This document shows, piece after piece, positions 1-9,197 of a DNA stretch of 64,000 nucleotides; the first letter of the stretch is position 1, and every line of letters starts with the position of its first letter. Source of the stretch: Pseudoramibacter porci (GTDB lineage Bacteria; Bacillota; Clostridia; Eubacteriales; Eubacteriaceae); the NCBI RefSeq assembly GCF_009696145.1, contig NZ_VUMO01000004.1, positions 62,001-126,000 of the forward strand. Reading direction: 5' to 3'. A program made the translations under genes and the position numbers. Under the pieces are notes generated by a model. It saw nothing but the letters and a program-made list of their open reading frames with translations, had not been told where the DNA came from and did no database searches.

Positions 1-1563
1 AATAATTCAAGTGCGCAATCTTTTACTGTAGAGAAGACGATCGATGAACAACAGATGCCAACAGCAAATGTTGGAACGGGATTTGTTGCTAAGGTAGTAA
101 ATGCTGGAAATGGTAAAGTATTAACTGAAAGTGGTGACAGTCAAGTCGTTCAAACGGCCTCCAGTAATATCAAACAGCAGCTTTGGAAATTTGAATTAGT
201 GGACGGTGTTTATAAAATCACTAATCAGGCTTCTGGCAAAGTTTTAGATGTGAGTGGTGCTTGGGATGTCAATGGCACTGCCATTCAAACCTATTCCTCA
301 AATGATACAAAAGCTCAAAGATGGACGATTGAAAAAAACGGTTCGACCTACAATTTGAAACCGGCTGTTTCGGATCATCGTGTATTGGACATAAAAGATG
401 GTTCAACTTCTGAAGGAGCCAAAGCCCAGCTTTACACGTCAAATGGGACAAAAGCGCAAGCCTTTACAATTGAGAAAGTAACTGATTCGTCTTCATATAT
501 TCAGGCTGTAGACATAGGAGACAATGTGACCGCTAGAATTACTAATGTGAAAAGCGGCAAATCACTGACAATCAACGGAAATGGGATTACACAAAATACT
601 AAGTCGTCATCCTCTGATCAAGGCTGGATTTTTAAACGTAATGCTGATCTTTCCTACACAATTGTAAATGTAGGAAACAAATCTGAGGCGCTCGATGTTG
701 TGGGTGGAGCAAACAAACAAGCATATGTCCAAGCCTATCCATCGAATAGTACAAAAGCGCAAAGATGGATTTTGGTCAGATCTGGAAATCATTATGCATT
801 GAGACCAGAATGTGCGACAGGTTATGCCTTAGACGTTGTTGGTGCATCCACGAGCGATGACGCAAAGCTTCAGATTTATACCAATAACAATACGGCGGCG
901 CAGCAATTTGACATCAACAAGGCTTCGACTTCGGAATTTGGTTCAGTCTATGCCGGCGGTTTAGGCTTCGATGTCTCAGAATGGCAGGGATACATCAGCG
1001 CGGATAACTGGCGCAAAGCGAAAAATGCTGGATACTCCTTTGCAATGCTGAGAATTGCCTGGGGCCATGCGGGAAATGGCGCGATGGACAAGCAATTCAA
1101 TAACAATTATGAAAATGCGACAAAAGCAGGGATGCCCTTCGGCGTTTATGTGTACAGCTACGCAGACGACGAAAAAGAAGCGCGTCAGGAAGCGGATTAC
1201 GCCATTAGCTTGCTGAATGGTAGAAGCCTAAAAATGCCGATTTGTATCGATTTGGAAGATAATCGTATTTCTTATTTAAGCAAAACGCAGCAGTCAAAGA
1301 ATGCCATCGCTTTCTGTGAAGAAGTGAAAAAAGCGGGTTATACGCCGATGATTTATGCGAATCAGAATTGGCTTAATAATCATCTGGATTATAGCATGAT
1401 TAAGAATTATAAGATTTGGTACGCGCAATATCCATATTCGTGGAATAACTCTTCGAAACCGCAATATAGTAATCATATTGATATTTGGCAGTACAGTGAT
1501 CGTGGCAGTGTACCGGGATTGTCGGGCAGTATTGATATGAATAAGGCGTATTCCAATTTTTAA
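1..1563 (+). CDS. Secreted lectin-lysozyme (ricin-type repeats + GH25), 5' end missing
   Basis: Peptidoglycan muramidase of glycoside hydrolase family 25 joined to ricin-type beta-trefoil repeats that should bind cell-wall or host glycans. The reading frame is open from base 1, and the first codons (NSSAQSFTVEK) match the end of the later repeat units (NNTAAQQFDINK), so the start and any signal peptide lie upstream; the ATG at 55 is internal. Repeat units of the form LDV..G-x-Q-x-Y-x-S-N-x-T-K-A-Q-x-W/F recur at about 240-340, 380-470, 690-780 and 820-920. The catalytic domain runs from about 960 to the end, with GFDVSEWQG and the acidic CIDLED motif typical of GH25. A strong terminator follows. 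Function of the catalytic domain is well supported; the glycan bound is unknown. Confidence 0.9.
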   Translation, partial: NNSSAQSFTVEKTIDEQQMPTANVGTGFVAKVVNAGNGKVLTESGDSQVVQTASSNIKQQLWKFELVDGVYKITNQASGKVLDVSGAWDVNGTAIQTYSSNDTKAQRWTIEKNGSTYNLKPAVSDHRVLDIKDGSTSEGAKAQLYTSNGTKAQAFTIEKVTDSSSYIQAVDIGDNVTARITNVKSGKSLTINGNGITQNTKSSSSDQGWIFKRNADLSYTIVNVGNKSEALDVVGGANKQAYVQAYPSNSTKAQRWILVRSGNHYALRPECATGYALDVVGASTSDDAKLQIYTNNNTAAQQFDINKASTSEFGSVYAGGLGFDVSEWQGYISADNWRKAKNAGYSFAMLRIAWGHAGNGAMDKQFNNNYENATKAGMPFGVYVYSYADDEKEARQEADYAISLLNGRSLKMPICIDLEDNRISYLSKTQQSKNAIAFCEEVKKAGYTPMIYANQNWLNNHLDYSMIKNYKIWYAQYPYSWNNSSKPQYSNHIDIWQYSDRGSVPGLSGSIDMNKAYSNF

Positions 1564-1584
1564 TTAGGTTGGAAAAATAAAATG

Positions 1585-1620
1585 AGCCCTTTTACAAAAA
1601 TAATGTAAAAGGGCTTTTCT
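1585..1620 (+). terminator. Rho-independent terminator after the lysozyme gene
   Basis: Perfect 12-bp stem AGCCCTTTTACA (1585-1596) with TGTAAAAGGGCT (1604-1615), 7-base loop, then TTTTCT. Confidence 0.9.
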
Positions 1621-1685
1621 ACGTAATAATATATGTAAAAATCACTAAATTGGAAAGCAGAATAATATTGGTTAATGAGGTTGAG

Positions 1686-2876
1686 ATGAGTATCATAGAA
1701 GAAAATAAAGAGTATATTTCTATCACATCAAATAAGAAATTTAATTATCAAATGTGTATACTTTCTGCAATCGGGATGCTGGCAGTAATGCTTGGCCATA
1801 TGGGTGATTCATCCCAGGGGTTAATGACATTAAATGATTGGTTCCCGTATTATGCATATCATATGCCACTTTTTATCTTTATATCGGGCTATTTTTATAA
1901 TCAAAACCAGGAAAAGCATTTTAGTAAATTTTTCTTGAAAAAAATTCGAACGATGGTTCTTCCTTTTTATTTAGTTAATGGTGCATTTTATTTACTTCAA
2001 AGTATATTAAAATTCAAGAGATTTGCTGCAATTGGAGATTCATTTTCGTTCAGAATATGGTTGGTAAATCCATGGGTAAGAGAACAACCGATTAATTTCT
2101 CTATACCAACGTGGTATTTAATTGCAATTTTTTTAGCTGAAATTTTTTATGTTTTATTACGAAAATTCACAAGTGAAATTTTCAAAAAAAATAGTAAAAA
2201 ATATGAATTGATTTTATTATTCATTACGTTAGCTGTTGGATTGATAAGTGTTGTTATCGTCAAAAAAATAAATCCGCCAGAATATATGATCGTATATCTT
2301 CGTTCATTAATAATGATATTTTTTCTAGAAGTAGGCTATTTTTATAGATACTACCTTGAAGAAAGAATTCAGAAAATAAATAATGGCAAATATTTTGCAA
2401 CTCTTTTTATAATTCAAGGGATAATAATCGTACTCCTACATGGTGACCTTGATTCGGGTCTTTGGGGAATAACAAATGGATTTCGATTTTACGGATTTGC
2501 TTTTTATATAGAGGGAATTATTGGTATTACCTTTTGGTTACGTATCTCAGAATTTATTGCTCAGATTCCTCAAAAGTTTAAATCACTAATTTTTATTGGT
2601 AAAAATTCAAAGTGGATTATGTCATTTCATTTGTTTGGGTATTTTGTAATGAATACATTAATTTATTTGGCGTTAAAAATCAGTGGAAAGATTTCTCAGA
2701 ATGCTCTTTTTGATGTAGGAAGATATAAGACACAGATTTACTACTGTATTCCGAAAAAACAATTAGCTATTCTATACATATTGTTTGGGTTGGTTATTAC
2801 TTTTGTTTTGATGAAAATTGGGTATTTTATTAAAAAGTGGTGGAAAAATTTTTTGATTCAGGCGAAGATTAGTTGA
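1686..2876 (+). CDS. Acyltransferase family 3 membrane protein
   Basis: Integral-membrane O-acyltransferase of the acyltransferase-3 type, which transfers acetyl or similar groups to surface sugars. Seen: about ten hydrophobic segments across 396 residues, an early GHMGDSSQG segment with the His expected after the first helix, YAYHMPLFIFISGYFY, and INFSIPTWYLIAIFLAE, all typical of this superfamily. I place the start at ATG 1686 because GAGG at 1677-1680 sits 5 bases before it; a TTG at 1650 in the same frame has no ribosome site. The gene is visibly much richer in A and T than polA downstream, which suggests transfer. It lies between a lysozyme and another large membrane protein, consistent with an envelope role. 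The acceptor is unknown. Confidence 0.75.
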   Translation: MSIIEENKEYISITSNKKFNYQMCILSAIGMLAVMLGHMGDSSQGLMTLNDWFPYYAYHMPLFIFISGYFYNQNQEKHFSKFFLKKIRTMVLPFYLVNGAFYLLQSILKFKRFAAIGDSFSFRIWLVNPWVREQPINFSIPTWYLIAIFLAEIFYVLLRKFTSEIFKKNSKKYELILLFITLAVGLISVVIVKKINPPEYMIVYLRSLIMIFFLEVGYFYRYYLEERIQKINNGKYFATLFIIQGIIIVLLHGDLDSGLWGITNGFRFYGFAFYIEGIIGITFWLRISEFIAQIPQKFKSLIFIGKNSKWIMSFHLFGYFVMNTLIYLALKISGKISQNALFDVGRYKTQIYYCIPKKQLAILYILFGLVITFVLMKIGYFIKKWWKNFLIQAKIS

Positions 2877-2915
2877 ATTTATTTAAAAATTTAGAAAGGA
2901 ATCCATTGGGTTAAT

Positions 2916-4910
2916 ATGACATTTTTGAAAATATCTTTAAAAAAAGTTCTCCTATATTTGGCCGCAGGTATTTATTTGTCTGCTGTTGTAACGTGGAATT
3001 ATCAGCCGAAGCCGAATCAAACCACTACTTTTTCAGGCATTAACAGTTTTCTCAATGTTGCCTTTAGTTTTAACGGCTTTGGAGTGATAACAGCCTTCTT
3101 GTCCATTTTTTTTGCTGTCTCTTTGTTTCTGATTACGAGTCTGCAGCAAAAAAATGAATATCATCCATCATTCGGTCTCATTGTTGTCAGCATTATTTTC
3201 GGCATTTCAAATACATGCGGTCTTCACATGTATTACAATGGTCGCTTGCCTTTTAATTCGGGAAGTTTGACACTTTGCAGCATTTTTATCGCAATTGGAT
3301 ACGCCGTTATTTTCTATGAGATTGCTTATTGTATCTTTTTATTTTTTGATCACAATATGAATCTGCCAATTGAGTCTAAAACAAAGTTTACATTTATTGA
3401 GGAACACCCCTTCCTTTTCAGTGTTATTGTTATCAGCCTTTTTTGGCTGCCGTGGGTGATCATCTATTATCCAGCAAGTATGGATAACGATGTATTTTTT
3501 CAGATTGATACAGTAATTGGACAGTTGCCGCCAAGCAATCATCATCCTTGGCTGTCCAACTTAATGATTTCAACTTTTTGGCGTCTAGGAGCTGCCATTG
3601 GCAACCAAAATTTAGGCATTTTCTTGTTTGTCTTAGTGCGAGATACAGTTATTGTGTGCATTTACTCTTTTTGCGCATTTTTTGTCAAAAAATCAGGACT
3701 TCCGAAATGGGTGTATCTGGGAACAATTTTGTTTTACGCGATCACACCTGTGTGGGGTGCCTATGCGAAGCATGCTTTTAAGGATACGTTTGGGGCGGCT
3801 ATCTTTTGTCTGTATATTTTGACGCTGATTGCATTGATTAATAAAGTTCAAAAAAAAGAAGACCGTCTTTACGATTATATCGCCAACGGGGCAGCAGGCG
3901 CTTTTGCGTCCCTCATGCGGAACAATTTCATTTATTGTATTCTGCCAGTTACATTGCTGCTCATCGTTTATTTTATGCGTCATCGTGTGAAAGTAATTAA
4001 AAGTGTCTTGCTTCTACTTTTGCTTTCCAGTTATTTTATTTTTAATTACAGTATTTACCATTTTGTTGGCGTTGTTAAAGGAAGCTCAACGGAAGCACTC
4101 TCGGTGCCGTTCCAACAGATTGCAAGAACCGTTCGAGATCACCGTGATGAACTTACAAAAGAGGATATTCACGAGATTCGTCACGTGATTTCTATAGAAT
4201 CTGTTCAGAATTACGACCCATTAGTGTCCGATCCAATTAAATTTGCTTCCCCTTTAGCTGGTGTTTCTACTAAGCAGGCGATTCATCAACTGCTGCCAGT
4301 GTGGAAAAAATATTTAATGCGCTATCCCATGACGTATTTAGAAGCATTTTTGGGTGGCTCCTATGGTTATTACGCGTTTACACCGATTGGCAATTACAAC
4401 GATGGTAATTGGAACAGCAATATGTGTATTTGGAATTGGCTTGGAACGCAATATTATCCTGATAATGTTTTTTATTTATCTCAGCCTAAAGTGTTAGCAG
4501 TACCCCGTGAAATTTTAGATAAATGGGCAGATCTTTGGGAACATTTGCCGGTTGTGAGTTTGACAAATGTAATTGCAGTATATACATGGCTTATTGTGTT
4601 AATTACTTTTTGGCTTTTGAAGACAAAAAATTATGTATTTGCACTGCCATGCGTGGCGATATTGCTGGTGGTTTTGACCTGTATAGCTTCGCCGGTTAAT
4701 GGCTGTTTTAGGTATTTTGCGCCAGCTGCCGCCTCGTTACCGGCCTTAATTTCTTTAGTTGGTTATTCCAATGCCAAAAGGAAGCTGCTTCAGACATTAC
4801 GGCTGGGGACGGATCAGAGCGATTCGAAAGCTAGTTCCAATCCCATTGGAACTGGAAAAGTCCAAACAGATATCGAAAATCATAAAGATCAAATTCAAAA
4901 CAAAAAATAG
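2916..4910 (+). CDS. Large multi-pass membrane protein, DUF6020-like
   Basis: A 664-residue protein with roughly 12-14 hydrophobic segments, a long extracytoplasmic-looking stretch around residues 395-540, and a hydrophilic C-tail (from about 625). The segment IIYYPASMDNDVFFQID followed by NHHPWLSNLMI resembles the conserved block of the DUF6020 family of Gram-positive membrane proteins, thought to be related to membrane glycosyltransferases; this assignment is from memory of the family pattern and is moderate only. The only nearby ribosome site, AGAAAGGA, lies about 15 bases before the ATG, unusually far. It follows the acyltransferase by 39 bases and precedes polA by 9 bases, so polA may be partly transcribed from here. 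Role is probably in surface polymer synthesis, not proven. Confidence 0.55.
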   Translation: MTFLKISLKKVLLYLAAGIYLSAVVTWNYQPKPNQTTTFSGINSFLNVAFSFNGFGVITAFLSIFFAVSLFLITSLQQKNEYHPSFGLIVVSIIFGISNTCGLHMYYNGRLPFNSGSLTLCSIFIAIGYAVIFYEIAYCIFLFFDHNMNLPIESKTKFTFIEEHPFLFSVIVISLFWLPWVIIYYPASMDNDVFFQIDTVIGQLPPSNHHPWLSNLMISTFWRLGAAIGNQNLGIFLFVLVRDTVIVCIYSFCAFFVKKSGLPKWVYLGTILFYAITPVWGAYAKHAFKDTFGAAIFCLYILTLIALINKVQKKEDRLYDYIANGAAGAFASLMRNNFIYCILPVTLLLIVYFMRHRVKVIKSVLLLLLLSSYFIFNYSIYHFVGVVKGSSTEALSVPFQQIARTVRDHRDELTKEDIHEIRHVISIESVQNYDPLVSDPIKFASPLAGVSTKQAIHQLLPVWKKYLMRYPMTYLEAFLGGSYGYYAFTPIGNYNDGNWNSNMCIWNWLGTQYYPDNVFYLSQPKVLAVPREILDKWADLWEHLPVVSLTNVIAVYTWLIVLITFWLLKTKNYVFALPCVAILLVVLTCIASPVNGCFRYFAPAAASLPALISLVGYSNAKRKLLQTLRLGTDQSDSKASSNPIGTGKVQTDIENHKDQIQNKK

Positions 4911-4919
4911 GAGTAGAGA

Positions 4920-7595
4920 ATGGATGCACAACAGAAGGCGATTTTAATTGACGGCAACAGCATATTGTTTCGGATGTTTTACGGCATCCGCGGGATGGCC
5001 AGCACCAAAGGTGTGCCGACCAATGCCATTTATGGTTTTGTCAAACTGCTTCAGCAGATTCAAACTGAAATGCGCCCAGATTATCTTGCCGTGGCTTTCG
5101 ATTTGCCGGAGCCAACTTTTCGTCACAAGCAGTACGACGGATACAAGGCAGGGCGGGACAAGATGGCCGAAGAGCTGATCACGCAGCTGGATCTGATGAA
5201 AAAACTGCTGGCCGAGATGCAGGTGCCAGTGTTGACATTGGCGGGTTATGAAGCTGACGACATTGTCGGAACAGTGTCTAAGCATTTCGCACACAAGTCA
5301 GACCCGGTTTTAGCACAGATCATCACCGGGGATCGGGATTCGTTCCAATTGGTCGAAGATAACATCCATATTCTCTACACGACGACGCGCAGCGGCTCGC
5401 AATTTGAAGAAATTGATCCGGCAGCCATCGACGAAAAATACGGCATCGCTCCGATTGAACTCATTCAAGTCAAGGCGTTGATGGGCGACACCTCGGACAA
5501 TATTCCGGGGATTAAGGGGATTGGCGAAAAGACGGCGCTCAAGTTTGTAAAAAAATATAAAACCGTAGATGGCCTATACGCCCATCTTGACGATTTAAAA
5601 GGCAAACAGAAAGAAAAAGTTGAAGCGGGAAAGGACAGCGCCTATTTGAGTCTGTTTCTCGGCCGAATCGATATCCAGGCGCCCATTGAAATCGACGAAG
5701 ACGCGATGAAGATGCGGGATTTGTTTAATCCTGAGGTCATGGAGACGCTGAAAGAACTGGAATTTTCGTCCATCATTCGAAGTATCGAGCGCACACGCGG
5801 GCAAGAAAGCGCTGCGACAGATCAAGTTGCAAGTGTTTCCGTACCGTTTTCAAGTATTGATTCGGAAAAAGATCTGTATTTTGTTCAGCTGCAGCTGTCC
5901 AAGCTGGACCGTATTGCAATTCATTTTCGAAAAGAAGACGACTGCGCTTATTTGGCTTTTAGTGATTTCAAAAAGATTTGGGTGCTTGACGATCCGAAAC
6001 TGATTGCGCGGTTTATCAGCGAATTTGACGACCTGCCCAATGCAGATGCCTTAGCCGTCACCGGTCACGATTTAAAAACGCTGATTCACGATTTTGAAAC
6101 CTATGGCGCTCAGCTGGGGAATCTAGGGTTTGATTCGTATATTGCTGCTTATCTGCTCGAGCCAACAGACCGCCGTTACGATTTGTCGGATCTGGCGCTA
6201 AAATATCTCGACCGGCAGATTGTCGATGAAGAGACGCTATTTGGAAAAGGGAAAAAACGCAAGAAGCTTGCCGAAATTGAGCCAGGCGTTATGCGTGCTC
6301 AGATGGCAGCGGAATGTCAGGCCTTAGTCGACCTGCAGGAAGAGTTAGGGACGTGTCTGGAAGAAGCGGGCATGACCCAGCTGTACCGCGACATTGAGAT
6401 GCCTTTAATCGCGGTGCTCGCCAGCATGGAAAGCGTCGGTTTTCAAATCGACGTGGACCAGCTGAAAGCGCTGTCCCAAACATTTGAAACCCGTATCCAC
6501 GAATTAACCGATAAAATTTACGACGAAGCGGGCCAGACGTTTAATATCAATTCGACGAAACAGCTTGGACAAATTCTGTTCGAAGAGCTGCAGCTGCCAG
6601 CTATCAAAAAGACCAAAACCGGATACTCGACTTCGGTTGAAGTGCTTGAGCAGTTGGCGCCGTATCACGACATCGTGCCAGATATTTTGGAATACCGGAC
6701 GATTACGAAATTGGATTCGACCTACGGCGCGGGATTGATTAAGTATGTCGATCCGCAAACCCATCGGGTCTATTCGCATTTTAATCAAACGGTCACGGCA
6801 ACTGGACGCATCTCATCTTCAGATCCCAACCTGCAGAATATTCCAGTCCGTACGGATTTAGGACGGGAAATCCGGAAGGTTTTTATTCCAGAGGGAGAGG
6901 ACCGCACACTTCTTGACGCGGATTATTCGCAAATCGAATTGCGGGTGCTGGCTCATTTGACAGGGGATCAAAATTTGATTGATGCTTTCATTCGAAAAGA
7001 GGACATCCACGCGAGAACGGCCTCTGAAATTTTCGGTGTACCCTTGGAAGCCGTCACGCGGGAACAGCGCAGTCACGCGAAAGCGATAAATTTCGGATTG
7101 ATTTACGGCAAGCAGGCCTTCAGCCTCGGAAAAGAGCTGGGCATCGGCCGCCAGCAGGCTCAGAATTACATTGATATGTATTTTGCCCGCTATCCCAAGG
7201 TACAGGCCTATATGGAAGGCATTGTCGAGGAAGCAAGGGAAAAGGGATACGTGACGACACTATTTGGACGCAGACGCAATATCCCGGAAATTCAGTCTCG
7301 CAACGGCATGATCCGTAAAAGCGGCGAGCGCATTGCGTTGAACACCCCGATTCAGGGGACAGCGGCGGATATTATGAAGATGGCCATGATTCATGTGTAT
7401 CGCCGACTTCAGAAAGAAAGCTTTCGCTCGCATCTGATTCTTCAAATTCACGACGAATTGATCATCGATGCGCCGAAGGACGAAGCAGATGACGTCTTAG
7501 CACTGCTCATTGAAGAAATGGAAAACACGGTGCAGCTGGCAGTGCCGCTGGTGGTCGACGCACATCAAGGAGAGTCGTGGTATGCCATTAAATAA
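4920..7595 (+). CDS. polA: DNA polymerase I
   Basis: Repair and Okazaki-fragment polymerase, 891 residues. The N-terminal third is the 5'-nuclease (GNSILFRMFYG, GYEADDIVG, GDTSDNIPGIKGIGEKTA). The middle 3'-5' exonuclease domain is degenerate: the first acidic motif (DxE) cannot be found, though FDSYIAAYLLEP remains, so proofreading is probably absent, as in many Gram-positive PolA proteins. The polymerase domain has motif A DADYSQIELR (Asp668), motif B RSHAKAINFGLIYG and motif C QIHDELI (His844-Asp845-Glu846). AGGAG at 4909-4913 sets the ATG. The coaE gene starts inside its 3' end, so the two are translationally coupled. Confidence 0.97.
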   Translation: MDAQQKAILIDGNSILFRMFYGIRGMASTKGVPTNAIYGFVKLLQQIQTEMRPDYLAVAFDLPEPTFRHKQYDGYKAGRDKMAEELITQLDLMKKLLAEMQVPVLTLAGYEADDIVGTVSKHFAHKSDPVLAQIITGDRDSFQLVEDNIHILYTTTRSGSQFEEIDPAAIDEKYGIAPIELIQVKALMGDTSDNIPGIKGIGEKTALKFVKKYKTVDGLYAHLDDLKGKQKEKVEAGKDSAYLSLFLGRIDIQAPIEIDEDAMKMRDLFNPEVMETLKELEFSSIIRSIERTRGQESAATDQVASVSVPFSSIDSEKDLYFVQLQLSKLDRIAIHFRKEDDCAYLAFSDFKKIWVLDDPKLIARFISEFDDLPNADALAVTGHDLKTLIHDFETYGAQLGNLGFDSYIAAYLLEPTDRRYDLSDLALKYLDRQIVDEETLFGKGKKRKKLAEIEPGVMRAQMAAECQALVDLQEELGTCLEEAGMTQLYRDIEMPLIAVLASMESVGFQIDVDQLKALSQTFETRIHELTDKIYDEAGQTFNINSTKQLGQILFEELQLPAIKKTKTGYSTSVEVLEQLAPYHDIVPDILEYRTITKLDSTYGAGLIKYVDPQTHRVYSHFNQTVTATGRISSSDPNLQNIPVRTDLGREIRKVFIPEGEDRTLLDADYSQIELRVLAHLTGDQNLIDAFIRKEDIHARTASEIFGVPLEAVTREQRSHAKAINFGLIYGKQAFSLGKELGIGRQQAQNYIDMYFARYPKVQAYMEGIVEEAREKGYVTTLFGRRRNIPEIQSRNGMIRKSGERIALNTPIQGTAADIMKMAMIHVYRRLQKESFRSHLILQIHDELIIDAPKDEADDVLALLIEEMENTVQLAVPLVVDAHQGESWYAIK

Positions 7596-8196
7596 TGCAA
7601 AAACGATTGTCGTCGGGTTGACCGGGGGAATCGGTTCAGGAAAAAGCACCGTATCCAAAATGCTGCATCATCGGTTTCACTGGCCGATCGTGGATGCAGA
7701 CGAGATGGCGCATCAAATCACAGCGCCTGGCGGCAAAGCCCTGCCCAAGCTTGTTGAAGCCTTTGGTCAAGAGGTGCTGACAGAAGCGGGCGAGTTGAAC
7801 CGTGGACTGCTGCGCCAAAGGATGGCCGAAGATGCAGCAGTTAAAAAGCAGCTCGAGGCGATTCAGTATCCGATTTTGCAGCAGGAAATTCTTGACGCGA
7901 TTGCGGCGCACCGCTGTCAGGGGGCACCGGTGGTCATTTACGACTGTCCGATGTTTTTTCAGACCCATCAGGAACAATACGTGGATCAGATCGTGGTCGT
8001 GGTGTGCCGGAAAACGACGCGAATCGACCGCATTGTCGCGCGCGATCAAATCGAGCGGGATTTAGCATGCCGAATGCTCGATTTGCAGATGGATGATCAA
8101 GAGATGATTCGCCGAGCAGATCTCGTGATCGACAACAGCCGGGACGCGTCGATACTAGAAAAAAACATCATGCTGATAAAATTTAACAAAAATTGA
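7582..8196 (+). CDS. coaE: Dephospho-CoA kinase
   Basis: Last step of coenzyme A synthesis: ATP-dependent phosphorylation of the ribose 3'-hydroxyl of dephospho-CoA. The 204-residue protein opens with the P-loop TGGIGSGKST (residues 14-23), followed by VDADEMAHQIT and the CoaE-type DCPMFF and R-x-x-x-R-D-Q lid motifs; length fits the family. ATG 7582 is chosen because AAGGAG at 7567-7572 precedes it and because the P-loop then lies at the usual distance; a longer frame open to 7510 lies inside polA. It overlaps the polA stop by 14 bases, a polA-coaE pairing common in Firmicutes. No clear terminator follows before the tRNA promoter. Confidence 0.95.
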   Translation: MPLNNAKTIVVGLTGGIGSGKSTVSKMLHHRFHWPIVDADEMAHQITAPGGKALPKLVEAFGQEVLTEAGELNRGLLRQRMAEDAAVKKQLEAIQYPILQQEILDAIAAHRCQGAPVVIYDCPMFFQTHQEQYVDQIVVVVCRKTTRIDRIVARDQIERDLACRMLDLQMDDQEMIRRADLVIDNSRDASILEKNIMLIKFNKN

Positions 8197-8204
8197 AAAA
8201 AGAC

Positions 8205-8232
8205 TTGCAATTTAAAAAAAATCAGCTATAAT
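8205..8232 (+). promoter_or_regulatory. Promoter of the tRNA-Leu/tRNA-Gly unit
   Basis: -35 TTGCAA (8205-8210), 16-base spacer, perfect -10 TATAAT (8227-8232), about 34 bases before the first tRNA. An A/T-rich stretch precedes the -10. Confidence 0.75.
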
Positions 8233-8265
8233 AAATATTGTTCTGTTGTGAACGGAACAATGATT

Positions 8266-8356
8266 GCGAGGATGGTGGAACAGGCAGACACGCAGGTTTG
8301 AGGGACCTGTCGCTCCTTATACAGCGGTGAGGGTTCGAATCCCTTTCCTCGCACCA
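8266..8356 (+). tRNA. tRNA-Leu (GAG)
   Basis: Class II tRNA with the 7-bp acceptor GCGAGGA/TCCTCGC, encoded CCA, a long variable arm, T-loop GGTTCGAATCC, and anticodon stem CAGGT/ACCTG closing loop TTGAGGG. The anticodon is GAG, reading CUC and CUU leucine codons. Confidence 0.95.
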
Positions 8357-8361
8357 TCGAT

Positions 8362-8436
8362 GCGGAAGTGGCTCAGTGGTAGAGCATCGCCTTGCCATGG
8401 CGAGGGTCGCGAGTTCAAATCTCGTCTTCCGCTCCA
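8362..8436 (+). tRNA. tRNA-Gly (GCC)
   Basis: Class I tRNA, acceptor GCGGAAG with CTTCCGC, encoded CCA, D-arm GCTCAGTGGTAGAGC, anticodon stem TCGCC/GGCGA closing loop TTGCCAT, so anticodon GCC. It lies 5 bases after tRNA-Leu and shares its promoter and terminator. Confidence 0.95.
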
Positions 8437-8448
8437 TTTTAAGATTAC

Positions 8449-8475
8449 GCTCTTCTTCGGAAGAGCTTTTTTTTT
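8449..8475 (+). terminator. Terminator of the tRNA unit
   Basis: Stem GCTCTTC (8449-8455), TTCG tetraloop, GAAGAGC (8460-8466), followed by nine T. Confidence 0.93.
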
Positions 8476-8561
8476 GAAAAGAATCGGTCTTGATTCAGAA
8501 AGCATTGAATAAAATTATCTATAATGCAAAAACAAAGTTTAGATAGGCAGGGAAATTGAGC

Positions 8562-9197
8562 ATGATGCATTTTTTTGATCTGCTGACCCGCGGCCTCAAC
8601 ACCTTGGCCGCGAAGTTGCAGCGGACGGATTTAAAGGCGTGGGCTGGCAACGTCTGGGAAGGTTATCATCCGGTTTGGACGCCGAACATGGTGCGGGTGG
8701 GGGTACTCATTCTCACTGTCGCATTGATCTGGGGAATCGTGCGGTGTGCGCGGCACAAGATTCGACTCAGTCAATTGATTTTCGGATGGTTGCTGGTCCT
8801 GTATTTGTATCTGATGTTCGGTTCGACGGTTTTTTCCCGAGTGCCGACGGCAACTTCACAGGCCAACCTCAATCTATTTTGGGAATACCGCAGCATGATG
8901 GCCATGCACAGCTGGTACTACGCCAAACAGATCTTTCTCAATATCGCGATGCTGATGCCGGTGGGATTTTTGCTGCCGCTGGCAAAGGGAAAGCGCTGTT
9001 TTGTTCAAACGCTGTTATTTGGATTTTTTTGCTCATTATCTATAGAAATGATGCAATACGTTTTTCATTGCGGCATGTTTGAATTCGATGATATTTTTAA
9101 TAATACGCTCGGGACATTTTTGGGTTATATGATTTTCCGAATCATAATTCCTAAAAGAGCGATCGGCAGAAAAAAGGAGATAAGGAGAAAAAAATGA
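8562..9197 (+). CDS. VanZ-like membrane protein
   Basis: A 211-residue protein of the VanZ family, small membrane proteins linked to teicoplanin resistance in one case and otherwise of unclear biochemical role at the cell envelope. Seen: four to five hydrophobic helices, a basic loop RCARHKIRLSQ, and the family block NLNLFWEY, FLNIAMLMPVGFLLPL, SIEMMQYVF and FDDIFNNTLGTFLGY. ATG 8562 is used because GCAGGGA lies about 9 bases upstream; an in-frame TTG at 8556 is less well placed. A TATAAT at 8520-8525 could be the -10, but no good -35 is seen. Its stop overlaps the next gene (ATGA), so it heads an envelope operon. Confidence 0.85.
   Translation: MMHFFDLLTRGLNTLAAKLQRTDLKAWAGNVWEGYHPVWTPNMVRVGVLILTVALIWGIVRCARHKIRLSQLIFGWLLVLYLYLMFGSTVFSRVPTATSQANLNLFWEYRSMMAMHSWYYAKQIFLNIAMLMPVGFLLPLAKGKRCFVQTLLFGFFCSLSIEMMQYVFHCGMFEFDDIFNNTLGTFLGYMIFRIIIPKRAIGRKKEIRRKK

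Noticed and set aside
7510-7581. Upstream extension of coaE
   Set aside because: Lies inside the polA 3' end and would displace the P-loop; ATG 7582 has AAGGAG.
8264-8512. Open frames across the tRNA genes
   Set aside because: The bases form two complete tRNAs and their terminator.
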